From NCBI GenBank assembly GCA_902463875.1, contig CABQHR010000112.1, positions 1 through 6,060 of the forward strand: a stretch of 6,060 bases of DNA, given 5' to 3'. The notes beneath the pieces are model-generated. The model was not told the origin of the DNA, made no database searches, and saw only the letters and a list, made by a program, of their open reading frames with translations. Source of the stretch: an uncultured Collinsella sp. (GTDB lineage: Bacteria; Actinomycetota; Coriobacteriia; Coriobacteriales; Coriobacteriaceae). The position numbers were made by a program, and so were the translations under genes. Positions 5,693-6,060 of this stretch are shown in pieces (the stretch's first letter is position 1; each line of letters starts with the position of its first letter).

Positions 5693-5727
5693 TGATCCTT
5701 GGGGACGAAGGGAAACGGATCATTTTT
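5693..5727 (+). terminator. Possible weak first terminator after the regulator
   Basis: TGATCC (5693-5698) pairs with GGATCA (5717-5722), followed directly by five T (5723-5727). The loop is 18 nt, and an internal CCTT/AAGG pairing (5697-5700 with 5708-5711) competes with it. It would be weak alone, but it sits 4 nt after the stop codon and just ahead of the strong hairpin. Confidence 0.3.
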
Positions 5728-5742
5728 GTCGCATCGCTTGAC

Positions 5743-5780
5743 AAAAGACCCTGCAGCTCGCACGCGCTGCAGGGTCTTTT
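5743..5780. terminator. Strong bidirectional intrinsic terminator between regulator and ridA
   Basis: The arms 5743-5757 and 5766-5780 are perfectly complementary over 15 bp (A4, then GACCCTGCAGC) around an 8-nt loop. The outer arms supply a T-run on both strands (5777-5781 on plus, complement of 5743-5746 on minus). It lies between convergent genes, 53 nt after the regulator stop and 30 nt after the ridA stop, and can end transcription from both sides. Confidence 0.92.
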
Positions 5781-5810
5781 TGCATGTCATGTTTAGTTGT
5801 TACCAACACC

Positions 5811-6060
5811 TTAGAGAGCGGCGACAACCTCGATCTCGACCAGACCGCCAGCCGGAAGGGCGGCAACCTGGAAAGCGCTGCGCGCGGGGAACGGAGCCTC
5901 GAACTTGGAGGCGTAAATCTCGTTCACGGCGGCAAAGTCGGCGATGTCGGCCAGGTAGACCGTGGTCTTGACGACATCGGCAAACGTGGCGCCGGCAGCG
6001 GTCAGCAGAGCCTCGACGTTGGCGAGGGACTGCTTGGCCTGGGCCTCGACACCCTCGGGC
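5811..6060 (-). CDS. ridA: RidA-family reactive intermediate (enamine/imine) deaminase, C-terminal 82 residues, cut by the window edge
   Basis: An open frame runs from the right edge to TAA at 5811-5813 and encodes the last 82 or so residues of a protein normally about 125 long. Landmarks are the helix [16 protein letters not shown], the strand [20 protein letters not shown], and the hallmark tail [21 protein letters not shown] with the conserved Arg that binds the substrate carboxylate and the C-terminal Glu. RidA proteins form cytosolic trimers that hydrolyse reactive enamines and imines such as 2-aminoacrylate, released by PLP-dependent lyases, to 2-oxo acids and ammonia. The start and promoter lie outside the window. 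It converges on the regulator and shares its terminator, so it is not in the permease operon. It may be general housekeeping, or may support PLP lyases such as YgeX (diaminopropionate ammonia-lyase) that often accompany ygfK/ssnA. The family call is firm and the pathway link is speculative. Confidence 0.92.
   Translation of the reverse strand, partial: PEGVEAQAKQSLANVEALLTAAGATFADVVKTTVYLADIADFAAVNEIYASKFEAPFPARSAFQVAALPAGGLVEIEVVAAL

Noticed and set aside
1..6060. CRISPR array, insertion sequence, tRNA or rRNA gene, prophage or att site
   Set aside because: There are no regularly spaced repeats, transposase fragments, terminal inverted repeats with target duplications, or tRNA-like cloverleaf sequences. 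The coding sequence looks compositionally uniform and only the divergent control region is AT-rich.

Overview
The window comes from a GC-rich, tightly packed bacterial chromosome with strong G/C-ending codon use and AT-rich control regions. Gene content (YgfK, SsnA, an NCS2 purine permease and a YheO/DauR-type regulator) and base composition best fit an anaerobic gut actinobacterium of the Coriobacteriia, for example Collinsella or a relative. That placement is inferred from style, not proven. The window holds five genes, two of them cut by its edges.

Layout. Three genes on the minus strand, read right to left, form one probable transcription unit: an NCS2-family nucleobase permease (3286-4680), the metal-dependent amidohydrolase SsnA (1735-3090), and the N-terminal half of the large iron-sulfur flavoprotein YgfK (1-1584, running off the left edge). 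The spacers are 195 and 150 bp and rich in hairpins. In each, a strong stem-loop begins about 17 nt after the upstream gene's stop. A 352-bp AT-rich divergent control region (4681-5032) follows, with a good promoter for the permease, a Fur-box-like element between its -35 and -10, and imperfect inverted repeats. To its right is a plus-strand PAS/HTH regulator of the YheO/DauR family (5033-5689). A strong bidirectional terminator (5743-5780) separates it from the convergent C-terminal part of a RidA-family imine deaminase (5811 to the right edge).

How the genes may work together. SsnA and YgfK are the core pair of the anaerobic purine/urate-type catabolic clusters known from E. coli (ygfK-ssnA-xdhD region) and many gut anaerobes. 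The permease would import xanthine, urate or a related purine. YgfK, whose visible half looks like a dihydropyrimidine/dihydroorotate-dehydrogenase-type barrel followed by a Cys-rich Fe-S segment, would do redox chemistry on the ring. SsnA would hydrolyse a ring C-N bond. The divergent PAS/HTH protein is the obvious candidate regulator. RidA may be unrelated housekeeping, or may remove the 2-aminoacrylate made by PLP lyases that often accompany these clusters.

Points most worth checking: a Gln at the permease position where NCS2 transporters normally carry an essential Glu; the Fur-like element in the permease promoter; the equally placed post-stop hairpins; and the DPYD-like reading of YgfK, long labelled a putative selenate reductase.
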